NCBI RefSeq assembly: GCF_024496085.1
Contig: NZ_CP101751.1
Span: forward strand, 4,013,825 to 4,077,824
DNA: 64,000 nt
Origin: Flavobacterium cerinum
GTDB lineage: Bacteria; Bacteroidota; Bacteroidia; Flavobacteriales; Flavobacteriaceae
Direction of reading: 5' to 3'
Positions within the stretch are counted from its first letter, which is position 1. Each line of letters opens with the position of its first letter. This document shows, one piece after another, positions 1 to 9,412 of the stretch. Below the pieces are notes generated by a model, which was given only the letters and a program-made list of their open reading frames with translations, ran no database searches and was not told the DNA's origin. The position numbers and the translations under genes are program-made.

Positions 1-846
1 ATGCATATACACCTCAGTAGTTGTAATCGATTCATGGCCCAACATCATCTGAATCGCACGTAAGTCGGCTCCGTTCTCCAAAAGATGAGTCGCAAACGAA
101 TGCCGGAATGTATGCGGACTAATCGTCTTTTTCAAATTAATTTTAACCGCCAGCTCTTTTATAATCGTAAACACCATAGCACGGGTCAACCCGCTTCCTC
201 GCCGGTTCAAAAACAAAGTGTCTTCGAATCCTTTTTTGATTTGCTGGTGATTTCGTATACTTTCCTTATACAATAGTATATATTTTTGAGTCGAAGCACC
301 AATTGGCACAAAACGCTGTTTATTTCCTTTTCCGGTAACTTTTACGAATCCTTCTTCAAAAAACAAATCTGACAGCTTTAGCGCTATTAATTCAGAAACC
401 CGAAGCCCACAACTATACAGCGTTTCCAACATCGCCCTATTGCGCTCTCCTTCATTTTTAGACAGATCAATTGCCTGAATTAGCCCGTCGATTTCTTCAG
501 TTGACAAGGTATCCGGTAATTTCCGCCCCACTTTGGGTATTTCAATCAATTCTAACGGTGTCGTTTCCCGATATCCTTCGAAAATCAAAAAATTAAAAAA
601 ACTTTTTAATCCCGAAATAATCCGGGTTTGCGATCGCGCATTCACTTTATCCGAAATTTCATAAATAAAAGCCTGAATTTCCTGTTCATCAATTTTTACG
701 GGAGATACATCCTGCGCTGTATTTTCGAGGTAATTAACCAGTTTTTCAATATCAAAAACATAATTTGCTATTGTATTTTCCGACAATCCTCTTTCCAGTT
801 TCAGATAGGATTTGTACTCTTTTATATAGGATTCCCAAGCAGACAT
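1..846 (-). CDS. xerD: Tyrosine recombinase XerD, 3' end cut by window edge
   Basis: Site-specific recombinase of the XerC/XerD family, which resolves chromosome dimers at dif in the cytoplasm. The frame is open from an ATG at 844-846 to the first base, giving 282 codons of an expected ~298. Visible are an N-terminal SAM-like core-binding domain (about 1-100), the catalytic Arg in CGLRVSEL (R149), Lys in VTGKGNKQR, the box HTFRH (245-249), GH (270-271) and the nucleophile Tyr280 in TTEVYMH. All catalytic residues are present, so only the C-terminal tail is missing. It is a host core gene, unlike the phage integrase at 45,944. Divergently oriented from the barrel gene at 935. Confidence 0.93.
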   Translation of the reverse strand, partial: MSAWESYIKEYKSYLKLERGLSENTIANYVFDIEKLVNYLENTAQDVSPVKIDEQEIQAFIYEISDKVNARSQTRIISGLKSFFNFLIFEGYRETTPLELIEIPKVGRKLPDTLSTEEIDGLIQAIDLSKNEGERNRAMLETLYSCGLRVSELIALKLSDLFFEEGFVKVTGKGNKQRFVPIGASTQKYILLYKESIRNHQQIKKGFEDTLFLNRRGSGLTRAMVFTIIKELAVKINLKKTISPHTFRHSFATHLLENGADLRAIQMMLGHESITTTEVYMH

Positions 847-934
847 AAGCAACCGGTTTTTCAATCAAAAATTAATTTGTAGGTATTTTGGCATCATTTC
901 TGCATAAAGTTAAAAAACTTAAAAATTAAGCATT

Positions 935-1522
935 ATGAAAATCGTAAAATTTTTATCAGCCGGGCTGTTATTCGTAGCCGCAATAACTACAGCCAATGCA
1001 CAAGAAAAGGCAACTTTCGGGATTAAAGGTGGAGCTAACTTTTCCACAGTGACTCAGGGTAAATTTGAAGACGGTCCGGATTCCCGTACCGGTTTCCATA
1101 TCGGTGTAGTAGGCGAACTTCCTATCGTATCTAACGTATTCTCTATTCAACCGGAGGTTTTATATTCCCAACAAGGCTTTGAAAGCAACTATAGCTTACT
1201 CGGGAATTCATATACCACAAAACATAAAATCGATTATTTGAATATTCCGGTTTTAGCCAAACTATACATCATCAAACAACTTAGCGTTGAAGCCGGACCT
1301 CAATTCGGTTTTAAACTAAATGAAAGTCATGATACCAATAACAGCTCTATCGAAACCAACGAAGTGAATAAATTTGATACCGCATTAGCTATCGGCGCAT
1401 CTTTTAACTTTGACAACGGTTTGTTTTTAACCGGTCGTTATACCTATAGTTTAAACGAAGTCGTAAAAGATACGGATGCTAAAAACAAAGTATTCCAGGT
1501 AGGACTAGGATTTAAGTTCTAA
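935..1522 (+). CDS. Outer-membrane beta-barrel protein (PF13568-type)
   Basis: Small outer-membrane barrel of 195 aa. A Sec signal peptide (MKIVKF then a hydrophobic run, cleaved after ANAQ near residue 23) precedes alternating amphipathic strands starting FGIKGGANFST and ending with an aromatic C-terminus (VGLGFKF) typical of barrels inserted by BAM. The same architecture is found in the gene at 4946, with matching blocks (GIVGE or GIVSE; IQPEVLYSQQG or IQPELLYSTQG; YxxxxVLAKxYxxxxLSxExGPQ), so the two are paralogues. Ligand or role cannot be read from the sequence. Ends at a strong hairpin terminator. Confidence 0.9.
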   Translation: MKIVKFLSAGLLFVAAITTANAQEKATFGIKGGANFSTVTQGKFEDGPDSRTGFHIGVVGELPIVSNVFSIQPEVLYSQQGFESNYSLLGNSYTTKHKIDYLNIPVLAKLYIIKQLSVEAGPQFGFKLNESHDTNNSSIETNEVNKFDTALAIGASFNFDNGLFLTGRYTYSLNEVVKDTDAKNKVFQVGLGFKF

Positions 1523-1533
1523 AACAGAAACAA

Positions 1534-1559
1534 AAACGCCTCTCCGATGAGAGGCGTTT
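1534..1559. terminator. Bidirectional hairpin terminator
   Basis: An 11-bp perfect stem (1534-1544 with 1549-1559) closes a CGAT loop and is followed by a T-rich run on the + strand and preceded by A's. It lies between the convergent genes ending at 1522 and 1573 and can serve both. Confidence 0.85.
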
Positions 1560-1572
1560 CTTTTTATACAAA

Positions 1573-3975
1573 CTATTCAACTGTGAATTTTATACTTTTC
1601 ACTTCATCTGATTGATTTTTATACGTCAACAGATAAATTCCTTTGGCATATCGGGAAACGTCAACCGAAAACAGTTTTTCTTTTTCCTGGTTACTTCCAA
1701 AATCATAAACCGTTTTTCCATAAAAATCAACAATTGAAATCAATTCACAATTTCTGGTTTCAATATTTAGTTTTTCATTTGCCGGAACCGGATACAATAG
1801 TGGTTTACTTTCAAACGCATTCTCTTTAGCCATCTCCAAACCTTGAGTTTCCGTTAGCATCTTACCGCTAGTTGAAATTCTATTATTTTTATACGTTGTA
1901 CCGGTACAAATTGTCGCCAATTCCGATTGGGTAACCGGAACTACTTTATTTGTCGGTACCGCCGGATTAAATCCACCCTGAGCCGCATATGTCTGCGCAT
2001 CGGTAATATAATTAGATCCTGTCATATTATATCCTGCAGGAGCCGGTTTTAATTCAATCGGATACGTTACCACATACAATACGTTTTGCGCATCCGGGTT
2101 ATCAGTACGCTTTAAGTTTAAGATAAATTTCAGCTTAAATGTTTTGATTCGCGGCGCAAGGAACTCATTTCTTGGTGTGATTAAATTCGGATTTATAGAT
2201 TCAACATTATAATTAGACACAAAATGACTGAGATCGAGGAATGAAAAACTATTTGCGACAGGCATTTTTTGACTATAACTAAATAGTCGCATATAGCCAG
2301 TTTTCCAATTACATGAAATTTCAGATCCGCTGCCTTCATAGCACGAGAATTTCGGCGTTGCATTTGGATAGTAATCCAGTCTTCTTGCACTACCTAACTT
2401 AGGAGTTACACTATATGAATAGGTAAATGAATAGTCATTCTTATAATTTTTTATTCCTATAGGCATAAATGCATTTTGAAAAACAGCTGCAGTCTCATCA
2501 ACCAATGGTCCTTTTGTCGTTCCTGCTATCTCCAAACCATTATTCATATCCACATCAACACCAACAATAGTAGAATTTGGATTGGCTTTCGCATATTCAA
2601 TTGACGGCTTAACATATTCCGTAACCAACATTACTTCTGCATCTTGTAATACCAATCCACTTGCCGGGTTGATTGCATATTTAAGAGCATCTCCTGACAG
2701 CTTATAATTTCTATCAACAAAATTATACAAACTTTTTATTTCTAAATATTTTGGATTAGAAAGCCCTACTTTTTCTCTATTTATAAATTCTTTTGTTGTG
2801 CTTGTTTCCGTATAATACATCACCGGAGCATTGATCAATGAAAAAATCCCCATGGTTTCGTTATACAACGGTTGTCCGCCGGTAGTTCCCGGCAAATACC
2901 CCTGCATTTGCGAACCCGGTAAACCGATTGTCAGATCGTGCATCGGATGCTGTGTTGCAATAGTTCCTTGTATTCTCACATCCAGATTCACACTTAAAGG
3001 TGCTATTTCCAAAGGACCACTTCCACTTAAACCACCTCCAAACAGACCATCTAAAAAATTAACCGCTTTACTTACATAAGGCAATGCTTTTAATCCCGCT
3101 TTAAGAAACTGACTCTCTTTCATTGAATTTCCTAATGTTTTAATCGCATTTATTGTAATTCCTCCATCAGCAAGATCTGTATACATTTTTTCATAGCCAT
3201 TTATAAATTTTTGTGTCGTAGTATGCACTTTCATCATCTTATCATTGATGCTGTTCGCCGACTTCCAGAAACTACCATCTGATGATACCGTTCCTTGCCC
3301 ATCTGAAATAGAAGTAATTGTTCCGGTTATTTTTCCGGTTAGTTCAACCGATGAGTTACTGATCAACTCCGAATACAATAACAATCGTGACGATTCCGGA
3401 AAGCTACAGGTACAAGGATCGTAGTTCATTTTAAACTCGGCATATGCCCAGAAATTATTATCGTTATAAAACTTTAACGCCGTACTGATCGATGGATTTT
3501 GTATATGCGGTGTATTCAAAGCCTTTTCAACATTGGCCATATCCAGAAGATTCGTCTGGAATCCCGGTGCGAATTTCAAGGTAAGCATCGCTCCATTGTA
3601 ATTCATATTACGACACCATTTTACCAAAATACGTAGTTTACCGGTATATTTATTATACATCATAACATACGTATGCTCCGGACGACCTAATAGCGGATTA
3701 TTGTTGTTATCAAATCCCAAATTATAGGCCACCATTTCCCATCCGTTTTCCGGTTTCATATCTTTAGTAAGCGAAAGCGGCAACAATTCCAACTGATTCG
3801 ACTGGAATGGATTTGGTGTAAACGTATTCGGATTACACTGTGAATTGATTGGATAAAACGGGTTTGTTGTCGTCCAATCAAAATAATTCAGATAATTCGT
3901 TTGTTGTGGATTAATCGGATTTCCCGGATTGGTTGAGATCCCGTTTGGCGGACAAAAACTTTGCCCCAAAATCAT
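1573..3975 (-). CDS. Large exported protein with T9SS type A sorting domain
   Basis: An 800-aa protein of unknown function whose last ~75 residues form a T9SS C-terminal sorting domain (LLYPVPANEKLNIE, then IVDFYGKTVYD, then YAKGIYLLTY), so it should cross the outer membrane through the type IX system. The N-terminal half is rich in Asn, Pro and Thr and has no family I recognise. The only available ATG gives MILGQSFCPPNG, with no complete signal peptide, yet the in-frame codons just upstream encode a hydrophobic signal-like stretch (separate entry). The true start is therefore probably a non-ATG codon near 4026. A Cys-rich N-terminus follows the predicted cleavage site. Confidence 0.8.
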   Translation of the reverse strand: MILGQSFCPPNGISTNPGNPINPQQTNYLNYFDWTTTNPFYPINSQCNPNTFTPNPFQSNQLELLPLSLTKDMKPENGWEMVAYNLGFDNNNNPLLGRPEHTYVMMYNKYTGKLRILVKWCRNMNYNGAMLTLKFAPGFQTNLLDMANVEKALNTPHIQNPSISTALKFYNDNNFWAYAEFKMNYDPCTCSFPESSRLLLYSELISNSSVELTGKITGTITSISDGQGTVSSDGSFWKSANSINDKMMKVHTTTQKFINGYEKMYTDLADGGITINAIKTLGNSMKESQFLKAGLKALPYVSKAVNFLDGLFGGGLSGSGPLEIAPLSVNLDVRIQGTIATQHPMHDLTIGLPGSQMQGYLPGTTGGQPLYNETMGIFSLINAPVMYYTETSTTKEFINREKVGLSNPKYLEIKSLYNFVDRNYKLSGDALKYAINPASGLVLQDAEVMLVTEYVKPSIEYAKANPNSTIVGVDVDMNNGLEIAGTTKGPLVDETAAVFQNAFMPIGIKNYKNDYSFTYSYSVTPKLGSARRLDYYPNATPKFSCYEGSGSEISCNWKTGYMRLFSYSQKMPVANSFSFLDLSHFVSNYNVESINPNLITPRNEFLAPRIKTFKLKFILNLKRTDNPDAQNVLYVVTYPIELKPAPAGYNMTGSNYITDAQTYAAQGGFNPAVPTNKVVPVTQSELATICTGTTYKNNRISTSGKMLTETQGLEMAKENAFESKPLLYPVPANEKLNIETRNCELISIVDFYGKTVYDFGSNQEKEKLFSVDVSRYAKGIYLLTYKNQSDEVKSIKFTVE

Positions 3976-4029
3976 TTTTGTAACAAAAAAGAAAAGTACT
4001 GTTATTTTAAATTTTATTTTAACAATAAT
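3976..4029 (-). other. In-frame upstream signal-peptide extension without ATG
   Basis: Reading the minus strand upstream of the ATG at 3975, the frame stays open and encodes IIVKIKFKITVLFFFVTK, then MILGQS: a basic n-region, a hydrophobic core and a plausible signal peptidase site before QSF. No ATG, GTG or TTG occurs at its head; two ATT codons (4024-4026, 4027-4029) are the only near-cognate starts. A T9SS substrate needs a Sec signal, so this stretch is likely translated. A point change that destroyed the original ATG is the alternative. Confidence 0.55.
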
Positions 4030-4121
4030 TTTACTGTTAAAAAAATAAATTGATCTTAAAAAAAACTCCGCTTTCTTAAAGAAAAAGGAGTCAGATTTTT
4101 TTCGTACATTAAAGATATAAA

Positions 4122-4144
4122 AAAACCTCCCAATGGGAGGTTTT
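4122..4144 (-). terminator. Intrinsic terminator of the barrel gene at 4167
   Basis: A 10-bp stem (4122-4131 with 4135-4144) around a 3-base loop; read on the minus strand it is followed by seven U residues. Located 22 bases after the stop codon of the minus-strand barrel gene. Confidence 0.88.
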
Positions 4145-4166
4145 CTTTTATAAAATCTAAATCAGA

Positions 4167-4772
4167 TTAGAATTTGTAAACTAAACCTAATTTAATGCTA
4201 GCCATGTTTACATTTAAACCGAAGTTATTTGTAGACTCAGCACCATCAGCATCTGGCTTAGAAGTTTTGTATGCTAATTCACCAAAAGTAGCTTCTAAAG
4301 CGAAGTTTTTAGATACGAAATAGCTAATACCCGGAGCTAAAGCAACGTCAAATCCGTTTACTTTTCCTTCAGCAGAAACACCACCTGTAGTAGTTTTAAC
4401 TTTACTGTTGTTATAGTCAAATCCTAATTGACCGAACATAGAAAATTTAGAAGCTGGAGTGAAGTAGTATCTACCGAAAGCACCAACTGTAAATTTATCA
4501 GTTTTAGTTTCAGTTAAAGCGTTTGGCTCATCTTTCTCAGAAGTATATCCAAGTTTTACTCCAACTGCAATGTTCTCAGTTACGAAGTAAGCAGCTCTTG
4601 GAGAAATATCGAAAGAGTTGTTTTTAGCATCACCAGTTTTTGTAGTACCAAAACCTACAGAACCAGAAATGAATACATCTCCTTTAGAGAAACCTTCACC
4701 TTTAGCTTCTTCCTGAGCGTTAGCAAATCCGAAAGCGAATACTGCTGCTACTGTTAAAATAATCTTTTTCAT
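4167..4772 (-). CDS. Outer-membrane beta-barrel protein (PF13505-like)
   Basis: A 201-aa exported barrel. The signal peptide (MKKIILTVAAVFAFGFANAQ) is cleaved before EEAKGEG. Strands alternate (DVFISGSVGFGT, ISPRAAYFVTENIAVGVKLGY, FTVGAFGRYYF, MFGQLGFDYNNS) and the protein ends ASIKLGLVYKF, the aromatic-terminated last strand. Codon usage is strongly biased to few codons (GCT, GTT, GGT, AAA), unlike its neighbours, suggesting high expression. It has its own promoter and terminator and is thus monocistronic. Likely an abundant structural or small-porin barrel; the exact role is not readable. Confidence 0.9.
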   Translation of the reverse strand: MKKIILTVAAVFAFGFANAQEEAKGEGFSKGDVFISGSVGFGTTKTGDAKNNSFDISPRAAYFVTENIAVGVKLGYTSEKDEPNALTETKTDKFTVGAFGRYYFTPASKFSMFGQLGFDYNNSKVKTTTGGVSAEGKVNGFDVALAPGISYFVSKNFALEATFGELAYKTSKPDADGAESTNNFGLNVNMASIKLGLVYKF

Positions 4773-4801
4773 GATTGTTTTGTTTATTAAAATTAACGGA
4801 G

Positions 4802-4809
4802 CAAATGTA
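4802..4809 (-). promoter_or_regulatory. Bacteroidota -7 promoter box
   Basis: Read on the minus strand this is TACATTTG, an exact match to the Bacteroidota sigma-ABfr -7 consensus TAnnTTTG, 30 bases before the start codon at 4772. I could not find a convincing TTTG -33 box at 19 bp. Confidence 0.6.
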
Positions 4810-4945
4810 TAAAAAAAACTATTCGTTGATCATGACATTTGTCTAAAAGAAAAACAATTTTAATACTATTTTTCATAAAAAAACGTTATATATTTGATCA
4901 ACAATATCTTACACAATTATTAAAAAAACCCTAAATTTTATTTTT

Positions 4946-5500
4946 ATGAAAAAAAACCTGTTGTTTTTAGTAGTATTCACCTTATTTTGTACTCCTTTTT
5001 ACGCCCAAATGATCCAATTTGGTGTAAAAGCCGGAGTGAATTTTGCTAATTTTACCGGTGGCGATGTAGAAGGTTACGACTTTAAAACCATTACAAGCTA
5101 TCATGCCGGAATTGTATCGGAGATTAAATTACTAGAAAACCTTTCCATCCAACCTGAGCTTTTATATTCTACTCAAGGAGCGAAACTGGAAGGATTAGGG
5201 GAGCAGATTAAAAATGAATTGGGCTATATTTCCATACCGGTATTGGCTAAATTCTACTTAACCTCAAACAAACTTAGTCTTGAATTGGGACCGCAAGCGT
5301 CTTTCCTTGTAAGCGAACGCAATAAGGTTAGTACTAATGATTCCAAATCGTTTGACTTTGCCGTGGCCGGTGGTTTGAGTTATAAAATAACCAATAGTAT
5401 TTTTATACAAGGGCGATATGCTCTCGGTCTGACCGAAGTTTCTAAAGATGCTGATGTCAAAAACTCGACTATTCAGTTTTCTTTAGGCTACCTATTTTAG
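4946..5500 (+). CDS. Outer-membrane beta-barrel protein (PF13568-type)
   Basis: A 184-aa barrel with signal peptide ending FYAQ (about residue 20). It is a paralogue of the protein at 935: both share a GVKAGVNF or GIKGGANF first strand, an IQPE(L/V)LYS block, a (L/V)LAKFY block and a final IQFSLGYLF-type strand. Function unknown; members of this family are often described as porin-like. Followed directly by a UUCG-loop terminator. Confidence 0.9.
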   Translation: MKKNLLFLVVFTLFCTPFYAQMIQFGVKAGVNFANFTGGDVEGYDFKTITSYHAGIVSEIKLLENLSIQPELLYSTQGAKLEGLGEQIKNELGYISIPVLAKFYLTSNKLSLELGPQASFLVSERNKVSTNDSKSFDFAVAGGLSYKITNSIFIQGRYALGLTEVSKDADVKNSTIQFSLGYLF

Positions 5501-5523
5501 CATCACTCATATGTTAGTTAGTG

Positions 5524-5549
5524 AAGGGATTGTCTTCGGACAATCCCTT
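5524..5549 (+). terminator. UUCG-tetraloop terminator
   Basis: An 11-bp stem (5524-5534 with 5539-5549) closed by C(UUCG)G, one of the most stable tetraloops, then a run of T's. Confidence 0.92.
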
Positions 5550-5632
5550 TTTTTATCACATCGCATAGGTTTTAAAACCGGACAGGTGTACTGCCACATT
5601 ATTTTTATTTATTTTTACCAAAAAGAGCATAC

Positions 5633-6046
5633 ATGAGACTCATTATTATTAATGGCCCTAATTTAAATCTGTTAGGAAAACGGGAACCGGAAATTTACGG
5701 CTCTCAAACATTTGAAGACTATTTCGAAATTCTGCAAAACCGCTTCCCGAATATCAGCCTGGAATATTATCAAAGTAATATTGAGGGGGAACTAATCTCG
5801 AAAATTCAGGAAAAAGGATTTGATTTTGACGGAATCATCTTGAATGCCGGTGCTTATACCCATACCTCAATCGGAATTGGCGATGCTATTAAAGCCGTGA
5901 CTACTCCGGTAATTGAGGTTCATATTTCCAATACTTTTTCCCGCGAAAGTTTTCGCCATCAATCTTATATTTCACCGAATGCTAACGGTATTATTATCGG
6001 ATTCGGATTAAAGAGTTACGACCTGGCGATACAATCTTTTTTATAA
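5633..6046 (+). CDS. aroQ: Type II 3-dehydroquinate dehydratase
   Basis: Cytoplasmic shikimate-pathway enzyme converting 3-dehydroquinate to 3-dehydroshikimate. At 137 aa it is the standard length of the type II (dodecameric) class. Signature blocks are visible: GPNLNLLG (8-15), catalytic Tyr22 in EIYGS, QSNIEGELI, NAGAYTHTSIG (usual NPGAYTHTS; here Pro is Ala), and EVHISN with the following Arg-rich SFRHQS. Flanked by unrelated genes and separately terminated upstream, so probably monocistronic. Confidence 0.96.
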   Translation: MRLIIINGPNLNLLGKREPEIYGSQTFEDYFEILQNRFPNISLEYYQSNIEGELISKIQEKGFDFDGIILNAGAYTHTSIGIGDAIKAVTTPVIEVHISNTFSRESFRHQSYISPNANGIIIGFGLKSYDLAIQSFL

Positions 6047-6109
6047 CCCATGCAACCATTGTCGATTTTAAATCGTCATATATACAAAACGCCTTAACTC
6101 CTTAAATGA

Positions 6110-8593
6110 ATGAAAAAGACAATTACATTATTTGCCCTTTTATGCACCTTCTTATCTATGGCTCAAATCCGCGGAAAAGTTGTGACATCTACAGGACAAG
6201 CTTTGCCTTATGCCAGTGTACTTATCGAAAACACGTATAACGGAACCTCAACCAACGATAACGGTTTTTATGACCTGAGTATTAAGAATCAGGGAAAATA
6301 TACTCTGGTTTATCAATGTTTGGGTTTTAAAACCAAAAAACTGACGATTAATGTTACGCATTTTCCTTTTAGTGTAGAAGATGTGGTTCTTGCTGATGAA
6401 AATTTCACTTTGAATGAGGTGGTTATTAATAATAAGGAGAATCCGGCCAATGCTATTATTCGTAATGCTATTGCCAGCCGAAAAAGAAATATGTCTTTAT
6501 CCGATAAATTTGAAGCCGATTTCTATTCCCGTGGAATTTTTCGTGTAAAGGATATGCCTAAAAAAATATTAGGTCAGGAAATCGGTGATATGAACGGATC
6601 CATCGATTCTACCGGATCCGGAATTATTTATTTGTCGGAAACCGTTTCCAAAATTGCTTTCGAAAAACCGAACAATCTTCGTGAGGAGATTGTCGCTTCT
6701 AAAATAAGTGGTGACGACAAAGGATTTAGTTACAATACGGCTCGCGGTACGCATTATGATTTTTACGAAAATTATGTAAATCTCGGCATCAATATGGTTT
6801 CCCCTATCGCTAACAATGCATTTAATTATTACAAATACACATTGGAAAGTACTTTTGTGGATAGTGATAACAACTTGGTCAACAAAATAAAGTTAACGCC
6901 TAAAAGAGATAAAGAACCTGTTTTTGAAGGTTACATTTATATCGTAGAAGATTCATGGGCTATTTATGCGGTTGATTTTGATATTAAAGGCTACCGTATG
7001 CAGGAACCGGTATTGGAAACAATGAAACTTACGCAAAACTTCACCTATAATAAAGGAACCGGAATCTGGGCCAAAAACATTCAGACTATGGACTTTACAG
7101 CGGGTATTTTCGGAATTAAATTTGCCGGAAAATTTACGCATGTTTTTAGCAATTATATATTCCGTGACCGATTTGAAAAGAAAACATTCCGAAATGAAAT
7201 CGTTACCATTCAAAAAGATGCCAATAAAAAGGATAACGAATACTGGAATACTTTCCGACCGGTGCCTTTAACTGAAGAAGAAGTTACCGATTATCACAAA
7301 AAAGACAGTATCCAGACACTAAGAACGTCACAGGTATATCTTGATTCGATTGATGCTAAAAAGAATAAATTCAGCTTAAGTGATATCCTTTTCGGTTATA
7401 GTTACCGTAATTCGTTTAAAAAATATACACTTACTTACGATGGTGTAATCGACCCGACTTCCGTTAATTTTAATACGGTACAGGGATGGAACCTCAACAG
7501 CGGATTTTCTTTCCGCAAATGGGATAACGAAAAAGGTACGGGTACTACAATTTCAAGTAAACTGAATTATGGTTTTGCTGAAAATCGTTTGCGCGCCATC
7601 GGAACAATTTATCACCGTTTTAATGCGATCAATGATGCCTACTTATATATAGCGGGTGGTAGCAGTATCCAACAGTTTAATGCTGCTGAACCGATTAGCA
7701 ATATTCTTAACTCGGTTACCACCTTATTCTTCAAAAATAACTTTGCTAAATTCTACAATAAAGAATTTATCAGTATCAATTACGGACAAGAAGTTGTCAA
7801 CGGTATTACTTTAAACGGAAAACTGGAGTATTCTGCACGAAAACCATTGTTCAACAATACGGACTACGTAATTTTTAAACGCGATAAACCGTATACTTCT
7901 AACAATCCTTTGCTTCCGGAAGATAATACTGTAGCCGCATTCGAAAAACACAACCTGGTAAAAGCCGGAATTTCTACCCGAATTCGTTTCGGTCAGAAAT
8001 ATATTTCCCGACCGGATCGCAAACTGAATATTCCGAATGAAAAGTATCCGTCTATTTTATTATCGTATGAAAAAGCTTTTGGCGGTAGTTCCGATAATTA
8101 TAATTACGATTTTATTTCCGGAGATTTGGTTTATAATAAAAGAATCGGAAACAAAGGTGACTTAGGAATCCGTTTTAAAGCCGGTAAATTTTTTAATGCC
8201 GACCAGATTTCTTTTATCGATTACAAGCATTTTAACGGAAACCAGACGCATATCGGAACCAGCAATCGTTATCTGAATGTATTTAACCTGCTTCCTTATT
8301 ATTCAAACAGTACCAATAATGCCTTTTTAGAAACGCATATTGAGCACGATTTCAAAGGTTATATCATGAATAAAATTCCGTTGCTAAACAAACTGCAATG
8401 GAACCTGGTTGTCGGATTCCACCAAATCAATACACCTGACACAAAACCGTATCAGGAATTCACAGCCGGATTTGACAATATCGGTTGGGGTAAATTCCGT
8501 ATGTTCCGTGTGGATTATGTTCGTTCTTATCAAAACGGATTCCAGACAGACGGAGTTGTTTTCGGTCTGAAAATACTCAATATCATCGAGTAA
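6110..8593 (+). CDS. DUF5686 protein with carboxypeptidase-regulatory-like domain
   Basis: An 827-aa envelope protein. A signal peptide (MKKTITLFALLCTFLSMAQ) leads into a CarboxypepD_reg-like beta-sandwich (IRGKVVTSTGQALPYASVLIENT ... YTLVYQCLGFKTKKLTINV, about 20-95), followed by the long DUF5686 region, whose C-terminal half reads as beta strands with aromatic girdle residues and ends FGLKILNIIE. This two-part architecture is widespread in Bacteroidota and is predicted to be an outer-membrane protein, but its substrate is unknown. The start chosen is the second of two overlapping ATG-like positions and gives an ideal signal peptide. Confidence 0.9.
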   Translation: MKKTITLFALLCTFLSMAQIRGKVVTSTGQALPYASVLIENTYNGTSTNDNGFYDLSIKNQGKYTLVYQCLGFKTKKLTINVTHFPFSVEDVVLADENFTLNEVVINNKENPANAIIRNAIASRKRNMSLSDKFEADFYSRGIFRVKDMPKKILGQEIGDMNGSIDSTGSGIIYLSETVSKIAFEKPNNLREEIVASKISGDDKGFSYNTARGTHYDFYENYVNLGINMVSPIANNAFNYYKYTLESTFVDSDNNLVNKIKLTPKRDKEPVFEGYIYIVEDSWAIYAVDFDIKGYRMQEPVLETMKLTQNFTYNKGTGIWAKNIQTMDFTAGIFGIKFAGKFTHVFSNYIFRDRFEKKTFRNEIVTIQKDANKKDNEYWNTFRPVPLTEEEVTDYHKKDSIQTLRTSQVYLDSIDAKKNKFSLSDILFGYSYRNSFKKYTLTYDGVIDPTSVNFNTVQGWNLNSGFSFRKWDNEKGTGTTISSKLNYGFAENRLRAIGTIYHRFNAINDAYLYIAGGSSIQQFNAAEPISNILNSVTTLFFKNNFAKFYNKEFISINYGQEVVNGITLNGKLEYSARKPLFNNTDYVIFKRDKPYTSNNPLLPEDNTVAAFEKHNLVKAGISTRIRFGQKYISRPDRKLNIPNEKYPSILLSYEKAFGGSSDNYNYDFISGDLVYNKRIGNKGDLGIRFKAGKFFNADQISFIDYKHFNGNQTHIGTSNRYLNVFNLLPYYSNSTNNAFLETHIEHDFKGYIMNKIPLLNKLQWNLVVGFHQINTPDTKPYQEFTAGFDNIGWGKFRMFRVDYVRSYQNGFQTDGVVFGLKILNIIE

Positions 8594-8600
8594 TTATAAA

Positions 8601-8634
8601 ACAAAGGGCTGTCTTAAAATGAACAGCCCTTTGT
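8601..8634. terminator. Bidirectional terminator
   Basis: A 12-bp perfect stem (8601-8612 with 8623-8634) with T-run on the + side, between convergent genes ending at 8593 and 8638. Confidence 0.88.
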
Positions 8635-8637
8635 TTT

Positions 8638-9324
8638 TTATTTCTTTTTTACTTGTTTTAGCATCCACTCGTAAACTTCATCTTTTCGGAATATATTTTC
8701 CACATTACTGTGATTTCCACCTTTAATAACGGTTAACGTTACATCGGCATCCGGCTTACAGGATTTGATTGCTTTTACAATTTTTTTGGACTCAGATAAC
8801 GGAACGATAAAATCTTTATTTCCGTGTTGCACCCATAACGGTATTGTAGCCAGTTTACAAGCATCGTTTACATTTCCGCCGCCACAAATCGCCACCGCCG
8901 CTGTAATTTTATCGGCATATTTTCCGGCAAAGTTCATGGTTCCGTAACCGCCGAGGCTCATTCCGCAAACATATACCCGCGTTGAATCGGTATTGTAATT
9001 CTGTTGTACGTATTCCAATACATTTAATACTTTATCGGGATTCCACGGTCCGGACGGCAATTGCGGAGCGACAACTATGGCCGGGATTTTTTTGCCGTTT
9101 TCAATTGCTTTCAATACGCCGTAACGTCGAACGCGTTCCAGATTAGTTCCGGAAAGACTACGTCCGTGCAGGAAAACAATAACCGGAGCTTTTTGATCCA
9201 ATACTTCCTGATCCGGAAGATTGATATAAAACGGATAATCGGTTTTATCGGTAATGGCTTGTAATTGCGCCTTTGTAACCGTTACAGAAAAAAGACAAAA
9301 CAGAAGGAATAGATACGTTTTCAT
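8638..9324 (-). CDS. Secreted alpha/beta hydrolase (esterase / PHB-depolymerase-like)
   Basis: A 228-aa exported serine hydrolase. I place the start at the second Met (MKTYLFLLFCLFSVTV, signal peptide to TKAQ) because the eight residues before it add nothing to the signal. The alpha/beta fold landmarks are clear: oxyanion strand VIVFLHGRSLSG, nucleophile elbow GMSLGGYG, acid in HGNKDFIVPL and catalytic His in GGNHSN. The gene resembles the dienelactone hydrolase / polyhydroxybutyrate-depolymerase-type esterases; substrate not determinable. Stands alone between two terminators. Confidence 0.85.
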   Translation of the reverse strand: MKTYLFLLFCLFSVTVTKAQLQAITDKTDYPFYINLPDQEVLDQKAPVIVFLHGRSLSGTNLERVRRYGVLKAIENGKKIPAIVVAPQLPSGPWNPDKVLNVLEYVQQNYNTDSTRVYVCGMSLGGYGTMNFAGKYADKITAAVAICGGGNVNDACKLATIPLWVQHGNKDFIVPLSESKKIVKAIKSCKPDADVTLTVIKGGNHSNVENIFRKDEVYEWMLKQVKKK

Positions 9325-9383
9325 GCATATAACAGATAGGGAATGCAAAGTTACTTTTTTACGATCAAAATCCGGTCAAAAAA

Positions 9384-9406
9384 TAAGCCTCAATTACTGA
9401 GGCTTA
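9384..9406 (-). terminator. Terminator of the LamG/T9SS gene
   Basis: A 9-bp stem (9384-9392 with 9398-9406) just past the stop at 9413; poly-A on the left gives a U-run for leftward transcripts and poly-T on the right a tail for rightward ones. Confidence 0.8.
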
Positions 9407-9412
9407 CTTTTT

